From Chitinivorax tropicus (GTDB lineage: Bacteria > Pseudomonadota > Gammaproteobacteria > Burkholderiales > SCOH01): a stretch of 54,407 nucleotides of DNA. Under the pieces are notes generated by a model. That model did no database searches and had not been told where the DNA came from. It was given only the letters and a program-made list of their open reading frames with translations. The stretch spans positions 1 to 54,407 of the forward strand of contig NZ_JACHHY010000025.1 of the NCBI RefSeq assembly GCF_014202905.1, read 5' to 3'. The stretch's first letter is position 1, and each line of letters starts with the position of its first letter. The position numbers were made by a program, and so were the translations under genes. Shown here in pieces: positions 8,029-17,811 of the stretch.

Positions 8029-10617
8029 TTACTTGACAACGACCGTATCTGCGACGTCCTGATAGGATTTGATCTCGTTGAAGTTCATGTAGCGATAGAC
8101 CTTGTCGGCATTTTGGTTGATGACGCCGATGTTGGCCATGTATTCCTCGTAGGTCGGAATCTTACCCAGCATGGAGCAGACTGACGCCAGCTCAGCAGAG
8201 CCCAGGTAGACGCGGGTATCCAGGCCGAGGCGGTTCGGGAAGTTACGGGTCGAGGTGGAGAACGCTGTGGAGCCCTTGCGGATCTGTGCCTGGTTACCCA
8301 TGCACAGCGAGCAGCCTGGCATTTCCATGCGGGCACCGGTGCGGCCCAGAACGCCGTAATGGCCTTCTTCGGTCAGTTGTTGCGCATCCATCTTGGTCGG
8401 CGGGGCCACCCACAGACGTACAGGGATGTCGCTCTTGCCTTCCAGCAGCTTGGATGCGGCGCGGAAGTGACCGATGTTGGTCATGCAGGAGCCGATGAAC
8501 ACTTCATCGATCTTGTCACCAGCCACATCAGACAGGGTTTTCACATCGTCCGGGTCGTTCGGGCAGGCCACGATCGGCTCTTTGATATCAGCCAGGTCGA
8601 TTTCGATCACTGCGGCGTATTCCGCATCTGCATCGGGCTGCAGCAGTTCCGGTTTGGCGATCCAGGCTTCCATCGATTTGATGCGACGCTCCAAGGTGCG
8701 GGCGTCAGCATAGCCATTGGCGATCATCCACTTCATCAGGGTGATGTTGGATTGCATGTACTCGGTGATCGGCTCTTTGTCCAGATGCACGGTACAACCT
8801 GCAGCGGAGCGCTCGGCTGAAGCATCGGACAGCTCAAATGCCTGTTCCACCTTCAGCTTGGGCAGGCCTTCGATTTCCAGGATACGGCCCGAGAAGATGT
8901 TCTTCTTGCCCTTCTTCTCAACGGTCAGCATGCCTTGCTTGATCGCATACAAGGGGATGGCGTTGACCAGGTCGCGCAGGGTGATGCCCGGCTGCATTTC
9001 GCCCTTGAAGCGCACCAATACTGATTCCGGCATGTCCAGCGGCATCACGCCGGTGGCAGCGGCAAACGCCACCAAGCCAGAGCCCGCCGGGAAGGAGATG
9101 CCGATCGGGAAGCGGGTGTGGGAGTCACCACCCGTGCCCACAGTATCGGGCATCAGCAGGCGGTTCAACCAGCTGTGGATCACGCCATCACCTGGGCGCA
9201 GTGCCACGCCACCCCGGCTGGAGATGAATGCTGGCAATTCGTGGTGCATCTTCACATCGACAGGTTTCGGATACGCTGCGGTATGGCAGAACGATTGCAT
9301 CACCAGATCAGCCGAGAAGCCGAGGCAAGCCAGGTCTTTCAGCTCGTCGCGGGTCATCGGGCCGGTGGTGTCCTGTGAGCCGACGGTAGTCATCTTTGGC
9401 TCGCAATAGGTGCCAGGGCGCACGCCTTTGCCCTCGGGCAGACCACAGGCGCGACCAACCATTTTCTGTGCCAGCGAGAAACCTTTGCCGCTGTCTGCCG
9501 GGTCTTGCGGCAAGCGGAATGCGGTCGATACCGGCAGGCCCAGCGCCTCTCGTGCCTTGGCGGTCAGGCCACGGCCAATGATCAGCGGAATACGGCCACC
9601 AGCGCGGACTTCATCCAACAAGACGTCCGATTTCAGTGCAAACTGGGCAATCTCTTCACCATTTTTCTCGACTTTGCCGTCATAGGGGTAGAAGTCGATC
9701 ACATCGCCCATGTCCATCTTGGCCACGTCGATTTCAACCGGCAGCGCGCCTGCGTCTTCCATGGTGTTGAAGAAGATTGGGGCGATCTTGGTACCAAAAC
9801 AGAAACCACCAAAGCGCTTGTTGGGTACGAACGGAATGTCATCGCCCGTGAACCACAGCACCGAATTGGTGGCGGATTTGCGGGAGGAACCCGTTCCCAC
9901 CACGTCACCCACATAGGCGATCTGATGGCCTTTGGCTTGCAGTGCGGCCAATTGCTTGATCGGCCCGACCTTGCCAGCCTCGTCCGCCTCGATCCCTGGG
10001 CGCGGGTTTTTCAACATGGCCAGCGCATGTAGCGGGATGTCAGGACGTGACCACGCATCCGGCGCGGGGGAGAGATCATCGGTGTTGGTTTCGCCGGTGA
10101 CCTTGAACACGGTCAGGGTGATCTTTTGTGGCAGCTCTGGGCGACTGGTGAACCATTCAGCATCGGCCCAGCTTTGCAGCACCGCCTTGGCGTTGGTATT
10201 GCCCTTGTCCGCCAGCTCTTTCACGTCGTGGAAATAGTCGAACATCAGCAGGGTCTTTTTCAGGCCCGCTGCGGCAACCGCACCAACTGTGCTGTCAGCC
10301 AACAGGTCGATCAGCGGCTTGACGTTGTAGCCACCCAGCATGGTGCCCAGCAATTCTGTTGCTTTTTCGCGGCTGATGAGCGGGCATGCCTCCGTGCCGA
10401 AGGCGACAGCAGCCAAGTAGGATGCCTTGACCTTGGCCGCGTCATCCACGCCGGGAGGCACACGATGGGTGATCAGATCGAGCAAAGTGGCCTCTTCACC
10501 AGCCGGCGGGTTTTTCAATAACTCGACCAGCCCAGCCACTTGCTGTGCGTTCAGAGGCAACGGCGGGATGCCAAGAGCGGCACGTTCGGCAACGTGCTGA
10601 CGGTAAGCTTCAAGCAT
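8029..10617 (-). CDS. acnB: Aconitate hydratase B
   Basis: This is a bifunctional aconitase/2-methylisocitrate dehydratase of the TCA cycle; AcnB proteins isomerise citrate to isocitrate with a [4Fe-4S] cluster. The 862 residues match the usual AcnB length. The N-terminal HEAT-like domain starts [20 protein letters not shown] and includes LKNPPAGEE. The swivel domain follows ([20 protein letters not shown]), and the catalytic part has the cluster cysteine motif near the C-terminus (GCSLCMGNQ) and [11 protein letters not shown] chose the ATG at 10617, because MLEAYRQH is the family start and AAAGG lies upstream; the frame remains open to 10674 but that extension looks non-coding. The gene stands alone and is divergent from a LysR regulator. 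Confidence 0.97.
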   Translation of the reverse strand: MLEAYRQHVAERAALGIPPLPLNAQQVAGLVELLKNPPAGEEATLLDLITHRVPPGVDDAAKVKASYLAAVAFGTEACPLISREKATELLGTMLGGYNVKPLIDLLADSTVGAVAAAGLKKTLLMFDYFHDVKELADKGNTNAKAVLQSWADAEWFTSRPELPQKITLTVFKVTGETNTDDLSPAPDAWSRPDIPLHALAMLKNPRPGIEADEAGKVGPIKQLAALQAKGHQIAYVGDVVGTGSSRKSATNSVLWFTGDDIPFVPNKRFGGFCFGTKIAPIFFNTMEDAGALPVEIDVAKMDMGDVIDFYPYDGKVEKNGEEIAQFALKSDVLLDEVRAGGRIPLIIGRGLTAKAREALGLPVSTAFRLPQDPADSGKGFSLAQKMVGRACGLPEGKGVRPGTYCEPKMTTVGSQDTTGPMTRDELKDLACLGFSADLVMQSFCHTAAYPKPVDVKMHHELPAFISSRGGVALRPGDGVIHSWLNRLLMPDTVGTGGDSHTRFPIGISFPAGSGLVAFAAATGVMPLDMPESVLVRFKGEMQPGITLRDLVNAIPLYAIKQGMLTVEKKGKKNIFSGRILEIEGLPKLKVEQAFELSDASAERSAAGCTVHLDKEPITEYMQSNITLMKWMIANGYADARTLERRIKSMEAWIAKPELLQPDADAEYAAVIEIDLADIKEPIVACPNDPDDVKTLSDVAGDKIDEVFIGSCMTNIGHFRAASKLLEGKSDIPVRLWVAPPTKMDAQQLTEEGHYGVLGRTGARMEMPGCSLCMGNQAQIRKGSTAFSTSTRNFPNRLGLDTRVYLGSAELASVCSMLGKIPTYEEYMANIGVINQNADKVYRYMNFNEIKSYQDVADTVVVK

Positions 10618-10830
10618 GATAATGACCTTTATATGACGGAAAGCAGCGCTGCGGCCTCCTCCACCCCGCGACAACAGGGCGTGATGCTGCAGGCCACCGG
10701 TTGACCCAGTGCCAGCCCGACCATCGTCCAGACAGCCAGCCCAGCCTTTTTATCGGCGTGTAGATTACGCTTAACTGCTTAGATACACAAACGAGTAATT
10801 GCAACATGACTTGTGAGTTAAAATCACAGG

Positions 10831-11727
10831 ATGAACGAGCATATCCCACCCCTCAATGCACTGCGAACTTTCGAAGTAGCTGCGCGATTGAGCAGTTTTT
10901 CAGCAGCTGCTGATGAGCTGTTCGTCACCCATGGTGCTGTGAGTAAACAGATCAAGCAGCTGGAAGACTGGCTAGGCGTCAAGCTGTTCGAACGCACGGG
11001 TCGCCGTGTCAAGCTCACTGAGCTGGGGTGGCGCTATCTGGTGCAGGTGCAGGACGGCCTCGATATCATTGCCAACGCCACCGCCCAGCTGCTGCAGCCC
11101 AATGTGCAACGGCGGCTGGTGATCAACTCCACGCCGACGCTCGCCATGCATTGGCTACTGCCACAATTGCCGGATTTCCAGCGCCGGTTTCCCGATGTTG
11201 AGATCCGCCTGATGACCTCTGACCGCGATGTCGGGCGCCTGGATACCGCATTCGATGTCGCATTGCGCCGCTGGCCAGGGGATTGGCCTGGCTACATCGC
11301 TCAGCCGTTTCTGGATGAGTGGGAGATCCCGCTCTGCAGCCCCGCCCTACTCCACGAAAAACCGATCAAAACCGCGAGTGATCTTGCACAGCACACCCTA
11401 TTGCAAGCCGACACCCGACCCACTGCCTGGCAACGCTGGCTGACCCTGGCCGGCGTGCCGGATCTCAAACCCGCGCATACACAGCAATTCGACCATTTCT
11501 ATCTCGCACTGCAAGCTGCCATGGATGGCCTGGGTATTGTGCTGGGCCCACTGCCGATGATGCAGCCCGAAATCGAGGCGGGTGGCCTGATTGCGCCCTT
11601 ACCGTCACCCCGTGTACCAGTCAGAGGCTACTGTTGGGTGGTGCCCCGCGCCGTCATGAACGACCCCGCCATCGAAACATTTTGCCAATGGTTGGAAAGC
11701 CGCTCGAAGCCATCAACAAGCTACTGA
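10831..11727 (+). CDS. LysR-family transcriptional regulator, GcvA-like
   Basis: The 298-residue protein has the LysR helix-turn-helix at residues about 6-65 (PPLNALRTFEVAARLSSFS, then VTHGAVSKQIKQLEDWLG and LFERTGRRVKLTELG) and a C-terminal effector-binding domain. The PPLNALRTFE start and the spacing are those of the GcvA subgroup, many of which control glycine cleavage, beta-lactamase or nearby metabolic genes. It is transcribed divergently from acnB across a 213-base gap, so regulation of acnB is possible, but the sequence does not prove it. A CACAGG sequence precedes the ATG. The ligand is unknown. Confidence 0.9.
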   Translation: MNEHIPPLNALRTFEVAARLSSFSAAADELFVTHGAVSKQIKQLEDWLGVKLFERTGRRVKLTELGWRYLVQVQDGLDIIANATAQLLQPNVQRRLVINSTPTLAMHWLLPQLPDFQRRFPDVEIRLMTSDRDVGRLDTAFDVALRRWPGDWPGYIAQPFLDEWEIPLCSPALLHEKPIKTASDLAQHTLLQADTRPTAWQRWLTLAGVPDLKPAHTQQFDHFYLALQAAMDGLGIVLGPLPMMQPEIEAGGLIAPLPSPRVPVRGYCWVVPRAVMNDPAIETFCQWLESRSKPSTSY

Positions 11728-11812
11728 ATTTATAGACCAGGCATGCCGATAGCCACCATTTTTCGCATGATGATCATCACAGCCATTCGGCTCGATGGTC
11801 GTTCAAATGCGC

Positions 11813-11836
11813 CAAAAGCCGCTTACGCGGCTTTTG
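11813..11836. terminator. Bidirectional terminator between convergent genes
   Basis: A perfect 10-base stem (CAAAAGCCGC with GCGGCTTTTG, loop TTAC) sits between the LysR gene (plus) and the first PEP-CTERM gene (minus). A and T runs are built into the stem, so it suits both directions. Confidence 0.75.
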
Positions 11837-11867
11837 TGAATGGCTTGCTACCGTCAGGTGCCCGCCC

Positions 11868-12680
11868 TCAACCCATACCGGACATGATCCGACGACGTCT
11901 TTGAATTGCGAAGCCGACGATACCAAGCCCTGCCAACATCATGGCGTAGGTCTCTGGCTCCGGCACGGGTTGCCCCCACAGCGCATTCGCCACATTGACG
12001 CGCGAGAAATCGGTCAGGAAGACATCCATGGCACTGCTACCCAGATTCTCGAAAGTCACGAACATGCTACCCACACCTTCCGCGAAGCTGCCAATCCGCC
12101 CACCTGGACGGGCAATCTCGAACGCGTCGAAGCGGCGGGTGGTGGCGCCGTCTGGCGATGGAGCAGAGGCGGAGACTTCTAGACTGGAGAAGAAGTTGAA
12201 CGCTGGCTCGTAGATGGATTTGGGAAAGTTACCCGCCTTATAGCCATAGTTCAGCATGATCTCCAGCCGCCCAGCTCCGAGCAATGTAAAGTGCCGGGTG
12301 AATGAGGAAATGCTTTGCACGCCCGCTGCAAAAGGCATCTCCCCCAGGGCGACACGCTGGGTGGTGGTGGTGCCGTCGGTGCCGGAGTAGCCCGATACCT
12401 TGCCACCCTGATAGCTCAATTCACCTGCTTCACCACCCAGCACCTTGGTGTCATAGCGATCCACCTTGCGCGGTACATCGACACCGATGGCCAATACACG
12501 ATTCGGGTCTTCCACATCACGAATCGTCGGGGATTGCCCATCATTCGGATCGGTATCGATCAGCCGGTACTCCAATCGATGCCAGTATTCTGCATAGGGC
12601 GAATTCGCCCATGCTGGCGCACTCAGCATCACAAGTGCCGCGCAACTTGCCAATCCCAGTTTTTTCTTGTTCATCATCAA
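11868..12680 (-). CDS. PEP-CTERM sorting domain protein
   Basis: This 270-residue exported protein has a Sec signal peptide (KKLGLASCAALVMLSAPAWA) and ends with a PEP-CTERM tail: VPEPETYAMMLAGLGIVG, a hydrophobic stretch, then RRRR. That tail is recognised and cleaved by exosortase, which sorts proteins to the cell surface or to extracellular polysaccharide. The central part has no domain I can name; it contains LIDTDPNDGQSPT and GRLEIMLNYGY, both echoed in the neighbouring gene (VVDTDPMDGIVPT and GRLEISMNYHY). The two are therefore paralogues from a tandem duplication. No exosortase gene is in the window. The start is ambiguous between three consecutive Met codons. Confidence 0.85.
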   Translation of the reverse strand: MMMNKKKLGLASCAALVMLSAPAWANSPYAEYWHRLEYRLIDTDPNDGQSPTIRDVEDPNRVLAIGVDVPRKVDRYDTKVLGGEAGELSYQGGKVSGYSGTDGTTTTQRVALGEMPFAAGVQSISSFTRHFTLLGAGRLEIMLNYGYKAGNFPKSIYEPAFNFFSSLEVSASAPSPDGATTRRFDAFEIARPGGRIGSFAEGVGSMFVTFENLGSSAMDVFLTDFSRVNVANALWGQPVPEPETYAMMLAGLGIVGFAIQRRRRIMSGMG

Positions 12681-12812
12681 TGAGTTCCTTCCCTTGCGGC
12701 CTGAGCCATACAGGCATGCCCGTCAGCAGGCCGATCTACATCCCAATGGCGGCTTGGCTTGGCCGATAGTTGCAATGTTGTATCGGCTGTCCGTTTCCGC
12801 CTACCAACCTGC

Positions 12813-13625
12813 TTATACGCCCTGGCCAGCCTTATGGCGGCGTGATCGCCGCACAGCGAACGCCACCATCAAGCCCCCAACCAGCATGGTGGCGTAGGTT
12901 TCCGGCTCGGGTACGGCTGCCACGGTCAGCCCGGACTCGCTGCCCAAAGTAGTACGCAGCATGAAGGTGGTCGGGTCTGTACCAAACGATTGAGCCGCCA
13001 CGAACAGGCGTCCGTCTCCCGTTTCGGCCAAGTCCGGCCTGACGACAAAATTGGCGTGATCGGTGCGCGTCAAATACCCGCTCGGCGAATCCATGGCGGT
13101 GGACAGACTCAACTCGGCAAAACCAGCCGCCAGCGTGTTCTCGCCGTCATGCTGCTTTTCCGAAAAACCCCGATAGTGGTAATTCATGGAAATTTCGAGG
13201 CGCCCTGGGCCGGACAGGATCATTTCTCCATAACGAACCAAGTTGGCAAAGGTCGCGAAATGATTGTTGCTGCCCTGAGGCACCGGAGACATGACTACCG
13301 CCGTGTCTGCTCCCATGGCGGCCCCATTCACTTCTGCAGAGACCTCCATGCCTTGTGCCACATGCGAGACAGCGAGCGGCGATAACCAATCGGTGACACT
13401 TTTGTTGTCTTGCCAATTGATCGGTGAAGTGGCACCCGACACCTCGCTACGCACCGTTCGGAACGACAAGGTCGGGACAATGCCATCCATCGGATCGGTA
13501 TCCACCACCCTGATATTGAATGAGCTGAAATCCGCCCACACACTCATGGATGATTTCACCGACCCCGCTACAGCCGGCAGTGACGCGGCCAGCAGCAATG
13601 CGGGAAGGGTAATATGTAGTTTCAC
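12813..13625 (-). CDS. PEP-CTERM sorting domain protein, paralogue of the preceding one
   Basis: It encodes 270 residues from a GTG start at 13625, preceded by a good AAGGA. The start gives a clean signal peptide (VKLHITLPALLLAASLPAVAG, first residue read as Met). The frame is open further up to 13700, but that extension would bury the signal. The C-terminus is VPEPETYATMLVGGLMVAFA followed by RRSRR, an exosortase sorting signal. It shares the DTDP-DG--PT and GRLEI-MNY-Y motifs and exactly the same length with its neighbour, indicating duplication. Function is unknown; a surface or matrix protein is the likely class. Confidence 0.83.
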   Translation of the reverse strand: MKLHITLPALLLAASLPAVAGSVKSSMSVWADFSSFNIRVVDTDPMDGIVPTLSFRTVRSEVSGATSPINWQDNKSVTDWLSPLAVSHVAQGMEVSAEVNGAAMGADTAVVMSPVPQGSNNHFATFANLVRYGEMILSGPGRLEISMNYHYRGFSEKQHDGENTLAAGFAELSLSTAMDSPSGYLTRTDHANFVVRPDLAETGDGRLFVAAQSFGTDPTTFMLRTTLGSESGLTVAAVPEPETYATMLVGGLMVAFAVRRSRRHKAGQGV

Positions 13626-13843
13626 AGCGCTTTCCTTATCAAAAATATTTAACAATGAAGCACCAGCCAACCAATAAAAGCACAATCCACGCCATTGCAT
13701 GCTTTTCTCAATCCCACCAGCCAGCTACATTCAAGTAATTAATTTCGATAGAAAATATCTGTAAACCAAGCCGACATGGAATTTCAATCAATCGACATTT
13801 AATCAAATACGAAAATTCATTAAATCCACTGCTGACAGCCATG

Positions 13844-13876
13844 AAAAACGGCACTGGAACCCTGTCCCAGTGCCGC
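13844..13876 (-). terminator. Terminator of the S9 peptidase gene
   Basis: On the minus strand a perfect 9-base stem (CGGCACTGG with CCAGTGCCG) is followed by TTTTT, 26 bases after the peptidase stop. Confidence 0.85.
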
Positions 13877-13901
13877 TTTGAACATCTATATGATCAAATT
13901 G

Positions 13902-15773
13902 TCAATTCAGGTATTTACCAAAGAATTTCTCCATTGCCTCATACGCCTCGAAACGATTTTCTTCATTGTGAAAACCATGACCCTCATTTTCCTTGACGAT
14001 ATATTGCACATCCACACCACGCTTCTTGAGCGCATCGACAATCTGGTTGGACTCGGCAATATTCACGCGTGGATCTTTCGCACCTTGTAGAACCATCAAT
14101 GGCGTTTTGATCTTATCGGCGTGCAGCGCGGGTGAGCGTGCGGTAAGCAGTGCTTTGTCACGCACTGGGTGGCCGACCATGTCATGCATCTGATCCAGGA
14201 ACTGCTTCCAGTAAGGCGGGATGGTTTTCAGGAAGGTGAACAGATTGGATACCCCGACATAATCGACCGCACACGCATACAGATCCGGCGTAAAGGTCAC
14301 CCCAGCCAAGGTCGCATAACCACCATAACTCCCCCCGTAGATGCAGATCTTTTTCGGGTCGGCAATGCCCTGCTTCACCAGCCAATTCACCCCATCGGTG
14401 ATGTCATCCTGCATGGTGCCGCCCCACTGTTTGAAGCTGGCACGCCAGAACTGCTTACCATAGCCGGTGGAGCCCCGGAAATTCATCTGCAATACTGCAT
14501 AGCCACGGTTGGCCAGCCATTGCACTTCTGGGTTGTAACCCCATTGATCGCGTAACCATGGGCCACCATGCGGGTTCACGACCACGGGTAGGTTCTTCGC
14601 CTCTTTGTCGAGCGGCAGCGTCAAATAGCCATGAATCGTCAATCCGTCACGAGAGGTGTACTGGATAGGCTTCATTGGTGCCATCTGCTTCTCATCAAGC
14701 CAAGGAGTCACATCTGCAAGCTTGGTCAGCTGATCCGTCTTTGCTTCATACAGGTAGCGAGTCCCGCGTGTGCGATCGTTGTAGGCCACGATAACAAAGG
14801 TGTCTTCATCCTTGTTGGCGGCCCCGATCAACACCTCATATCCAGGCAATTTCTCTTCCAACTTTTTGTATAGCGCCTGGGTTTCTTCATCCAGATAGGC
14901 ACGCTGCGGTTTCCAATCGATATAGTCAACCGAGGTCAATTTTTTACGCTTATGTGAATATTGAACCCCACTCACATCCACATCCGCACGCTTGTAGATC
15001 ACCTCCTTTTCCTTGCCTGTTGCCGGGTCCACAACGACAAGCTCGGACTTGTCGCGCCCGATATTGGAAGTTGCATACAGGTATTTGTTGTCAAAGGTGA
15101 ATAACCGTGGCTCCATTGATTCGGTGTAATTGGTGGTCAACACAGTCTTGAATGGTGACTTTTCGTCTTTCCGGTACAGCAGGCTGGTATTGACGCCATC
15201 CGAGCTGGTGGCCACGCGGATACGCCCTTCGTGGTCGGTGACCCAGCCGGTGATCTTGCCGGGGTTTTTTGCAACCAGGGTCAATTTGCCGGTCTGGACA
15301 TTCAAGCGATAAGCATCGAATATTTCCGGGTTGCGTTTGTTCAAACCAATCAATACATCTGTCGGATGATCTTCCAGCTCGTCGATCAACTCCACACGTA
15401 CCTTGTCGAAAGGTGTCAGATCGCGGGTCGTGCTCCCCTGCTTGTCCACTGCATACAGGTGATAATTCTCATCCCCCCCATTGTCTTTCAGGAACAACAG
15501 GTAATCATTGCCCTTCCACATGTATTGGGTGATATCACGGTCCTTGACCTGCGTAACCTGCTTGGGCTCGCCACCACGGGTTTGCACATAGATATTGAGG
15601 CGATGTTCAAATGGCTGTGTGAATGACACCATCTTGCCATCTGGTGAAATCTGGAAATTGGCCTGCTGTGGGTTTTTGAAAAAATCCCGGACAGGGATTG
15701 GTTCAGCTGCATAGCTGGATGCCCCCCCCAGCAGGGAAAACATCAATAATGTTGCTTGTGTTGCGCTTTTCAT
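13902..15773 (-). CDS. Secreted S9-family prolyl oligopeptidase/dipeptidyl-peptidase-like enzyme
   Basis: This 623-residue serine peptidase starts with a signal peptide (MKSATQATLLMFSLLGGASSYAA shortened: ATLLMFSLLGGASSYAA). A beta-propeller-like N-terminal half (for example NFQISPDGKMVSFTQP) leads to an alpha/beta-hydrolase domain from about residue 370. The catalytic Ser is in GGSYGGY (about residue 481), Asp in GAKDPRV (about 565) and His in ENEGHGF (about 598). The family cleaves short peptides, often after Pro or acylaminoacyl groups. It lies immediately downstream of a peptide ABC transporter operon on the same strand but behind a likely terminator, so it probably has its own promoter while serving the same peptide-use function. 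Exact specificity cannot be read. Confidence 0.9.
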   Translation of the reverse strand: MKSATQATLLMFSLLGGASSYAAEPIPVRDFFKNPQQANFQISPDGKMVSFTQPFEHRLNIYVQTRGGEPKQVTQVKDRDITQYMWKGNDYLLFLKDNGGDENYHLYAVDKQGSTTRDLTPFDKVRVELIDELEDHPTDVLIGLNKRNPEIFDAYRLNVQTGKLTLVAKNPGKITGWVTDHEGRIRVATSSDGVNTSLLYRKDEKSPFKTVLTTNYTESMEPRLFTFDNKYLYATSNIGRDKSELVVVDPATGKEKEVIYKRADVDVSGVQYSHKRKKLTSVDYIDWKPQRAYLDEETQALYKKLEEKLPGYEVLIGAANKDEDTFVIVAYNDRTRGTRYLYEAKTDQLTKLADVTPWLDEKQMAPMKPIQYTSRDGLTIHGYLTLPLDKEAKNLPVVVNPHGGPWLRDQWGYNPEVQWLANRGYAVLQMNFRGSTGYGKQFWRASFKQWGGTMQDDITDGVNWLVKQGIADPKKICIYGGSYGGYATLAGVTFTPDLYACAVDYVGVSNLFTFLKTIPPYWKQFLDQMHDMVGHPVRDKALLTARSPALHADKIKTPLMVLQGAKDPRVNIAESNQIVDALKKRGVDVQYIVKENEGHGFHNEENRFEAYEAMEKFFGKYLN

Positions 15774-16110
15774 CTCGACCCTCTCTCATTGTGGCTTTGG
15801 CAAAACTGTTCTGTTCCCATCGGGGCAAGCCCGACCGAATCACTTTGTACTGCATCATCCGAAAATGTTCCTGCCTTGCTTTAAAAACACGCCAACCAGA
15901 ATCTTTCATTGAAAGATATCTTTTATAGAAAGCTACCTTTTATAACAAGACACATCGGTAAAATAACGCGCATCTGATCAGGATGCGCGCTGAAAAGTCT
16001 ATCGGAATTCACAACACCGGACAAGCAGTCCTATCGATATTCTCCATGAACCAGTGCTGTCCCCCTGCCCACACATCGCAACAAAGCCATGTCCGGGCAG
16101 AAAGCCACAC
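15774..16110. other. Intergenic region between ABC operon and S9 peptidase
   Basis: About 340 bases separate the end of the ABC ATPase gene from the peptidase start. Apart from one hairpin near 15967-15989, I see no gene here. The short open frames (15703-15909, 15999-16193) lack recognisable features. Confidence 0.5.
15960..15989 (-). terminator. Possible terminator of the peptide ABC operon
   Basis: An 8-base stem (CGCGCATC with GATGCGCG) is followed on the minus strand by TTATTTT. The T-run is imperfect and it lies about 120 bases after the ATPase stop, so it is a moderate candidate. Confidence 0.45.
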
Positions 16111-17793
16111 CTAGTCTTTACCAGGAATGGCTGACAGCAGCTTTTTGGTATAGTCATGCTGCGGATCATGGTAGATGGCGTCGGAATTGCCATACTCCAC
16201 CATCTGCCCTTGATTCATCACCAGGACTTCATCAGAGATATATTTCACCACAGACAAGTCGTGCGAGATGAAGATATAACTCATACCGTATTCATCCTGC
16301 AGCTCTTGCAACAGGTTCAACACCTGTGCCTGTACGGACACATCCAGGGCAGATACCGATTCATCGCACACGATGATTTCAGGCTTCAAGGTCAGGCACC
16401 GGGCAATCCCGATACGCTGCCGTTGTCCGCCTGAAAACTCATGCGGATATTTTCCGAAAGCCCGTTCATCCAGACCGACCCGCTTCAACAAGCCCAATGC
16501 GGTAGCACGGCGCTCGTCATCGTTGGCCCCGATGCCATGGATCTGCATCGGCTCTGTCAGGATCTGGCCGATGGTGAACCGTGGATTCAGTGAGGCATAA
16601 GGGTTTTGGAAGATGATCTGCAGCTTCTTCTTGTATGGCTGGAATTCCTTTTCGGATAACTGCAGCAGGTTCTTGCCGTCATACATGACCTCACCACCCT
16701 GTGCAGAGTGTAGTCTGAGCACTGCCTTGCCCATGGTGGTCTTGCCCGATCCGGACTCCCCGACCACGCCCAGGGTTTTCCCCTTGCGCAGCTTGAAAGA
16801 CACGTCCTGTACCGCCGGGATCTCGTGCTTGCCAAACAAGCCACGTTTTTGCGTGTATACCTTACGCAGCCCTTTGACCTCCAGCACGATCGGGTCACTT
16901 TCACTGACACCCCGCGCCCGCTCTTCCTTGGGAAGCTGATCCTCCCGACCTTGCAGAAAATCATCCACCACCGGCAGGCGTACCGGGCGTCGATCCAGGG
17001 TCGGACGGCAGGCCAACAGCGCACGCGTGTATTTATCCTTTGGATCAGTAAACACCTGCGCGGCCGGGCCCTGCTCCTTGATCACGCCATGATGCATCAC
17101 CACCACATGGTCTGCGATTTCCTTCACCAGCCCCAGATCATGGGTGATAAACAGAATCGACATACCGTGTGTTTCACGCAGCTTCATCAGCAGCTCGACG
17201 ATCTGCTTTTGGATCGTGACATCCAACGCGGTGGTGGGCTCATCGGCAATCAGCAGCTTGGGCTCACATGCAATCGCCATGGCGATCATCACGCGTTGCT
17301 GCTGGCCCCCTGACATCTCATGCGGATAGCTGTTGACCCGCCGCTCTGGGTCGGGAATGCCTACCTCGCGCAGCAACTCGATCACTCGGGCCATGGCTTG
17401 CGATTTGCTCATGCCTTTATGCAAGCGCAGCACCTCGGCAATCTGGCTGCCAACTGTATAGACCGGATTCAAAGAGCTCATCGGCTCCTGAAAGATCATC
17501 GACATCTGATCACCGCAACGGTCGCGGCGCTGCAGGCGACTTTCGTCGAGCAGGTTCTTGCCTTCGAAAATCAAACGACTTTCTGGTGCGATGACAGTGT
17601 TCTCATGAGGCAGCAAATCCATCACCGCCATGGCAGACACGGACTTACCGGAGCCGGATTCACCGACCAGCGCGACGACACTGTTCTTGGGAATGGTAAA
17701 ACTGACACCTTTCAGAGCAGTGAAAATCTGCCCCTGGCCCAGCTTGAATTCCACCTTGAGATCTCGAACCTCAAGCAATGCTTCATTGGACAT
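16111..17793 (-). CDS. Peptide ABC transporter, fused double ATP-binding protein (YejF/DppDF-like)
   Basis: This 560-residue cytoplasmic protein contains two complete ABC ATPase domains that power import of oligopeptides. Domain 1 has Walker A GESGSGKS (about residue 43), signature SGGQQQR and Walker B LLIADEP. Domain 2, from about residue 300, has GESGSGKT, SGGQRQR and IIVCDES. Each domain carries the oligopeptide-transporter C-terminal extension (for example DPKDKYTRALLACRP). Fused DppD/DppF-type ATPases of this length are typical of the YejABEF group. It is the last gene of a five-gene minus-strand operon, 18 bases after the permease. GAGGAAA precedes the ATG. Confidence 0.93.
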   Translation of the reverse strand: MSNEALLEVRDLKVEFKLGQGQIFTALKGVSFTIPKNSVVALVGESGSGKSVSAMAVMDLLPHENTVIAPESRLIFEGKNLLDESRLQRRDRCGDQMSMIFQEPMSSLNPVYTVGSQIAEVLRLHKGMSKSQAMARVIELLREVGIPDPERRVNSYPHEMSGGQQQRVMIAMAIACEPKLLIADEPTTALDVTIQKQIVELLMKLRETHGMSILFITHDLGLVKEIADHVVVMHHGVIKEQGPAAQVFTDPKDKYTRALLACRPTLDRRPVRLPVVDDFLQGREDQLPKEERARGVSESDPIVLEVKGLRKVYTQKRGLFGKHEIPAVQDVSFKLRKGKTLGVVGESGSGKTTMGKAVLRLHSAQGGEVMYDGKNLLQLSEKEFQPYKKKLQIIFQNPYASLNPRFTIGQILTEPMQIHGIGANDDERRATALGLLKRVGLDERAFGKYPHEFSGGQRQRIGIARCLTLKPEIIVCDESVSALDVSVQAQVLNLLQELQDEYGMSYIFISHDLSVVKYISDEVLVMNQGQMVEYGNSDAIYHDPQHDYTKKLLSAIPGKD

Positions 17794-17811
17794 GGTTGTT
17801 TCCTCGGGGCT

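Noticed and set aside
7735-8184. Plus-strand open frame starting right after the toxin gene
   Set aside because: It runs through two terminators and into the antisense strand of acnB; it lacks any domain.
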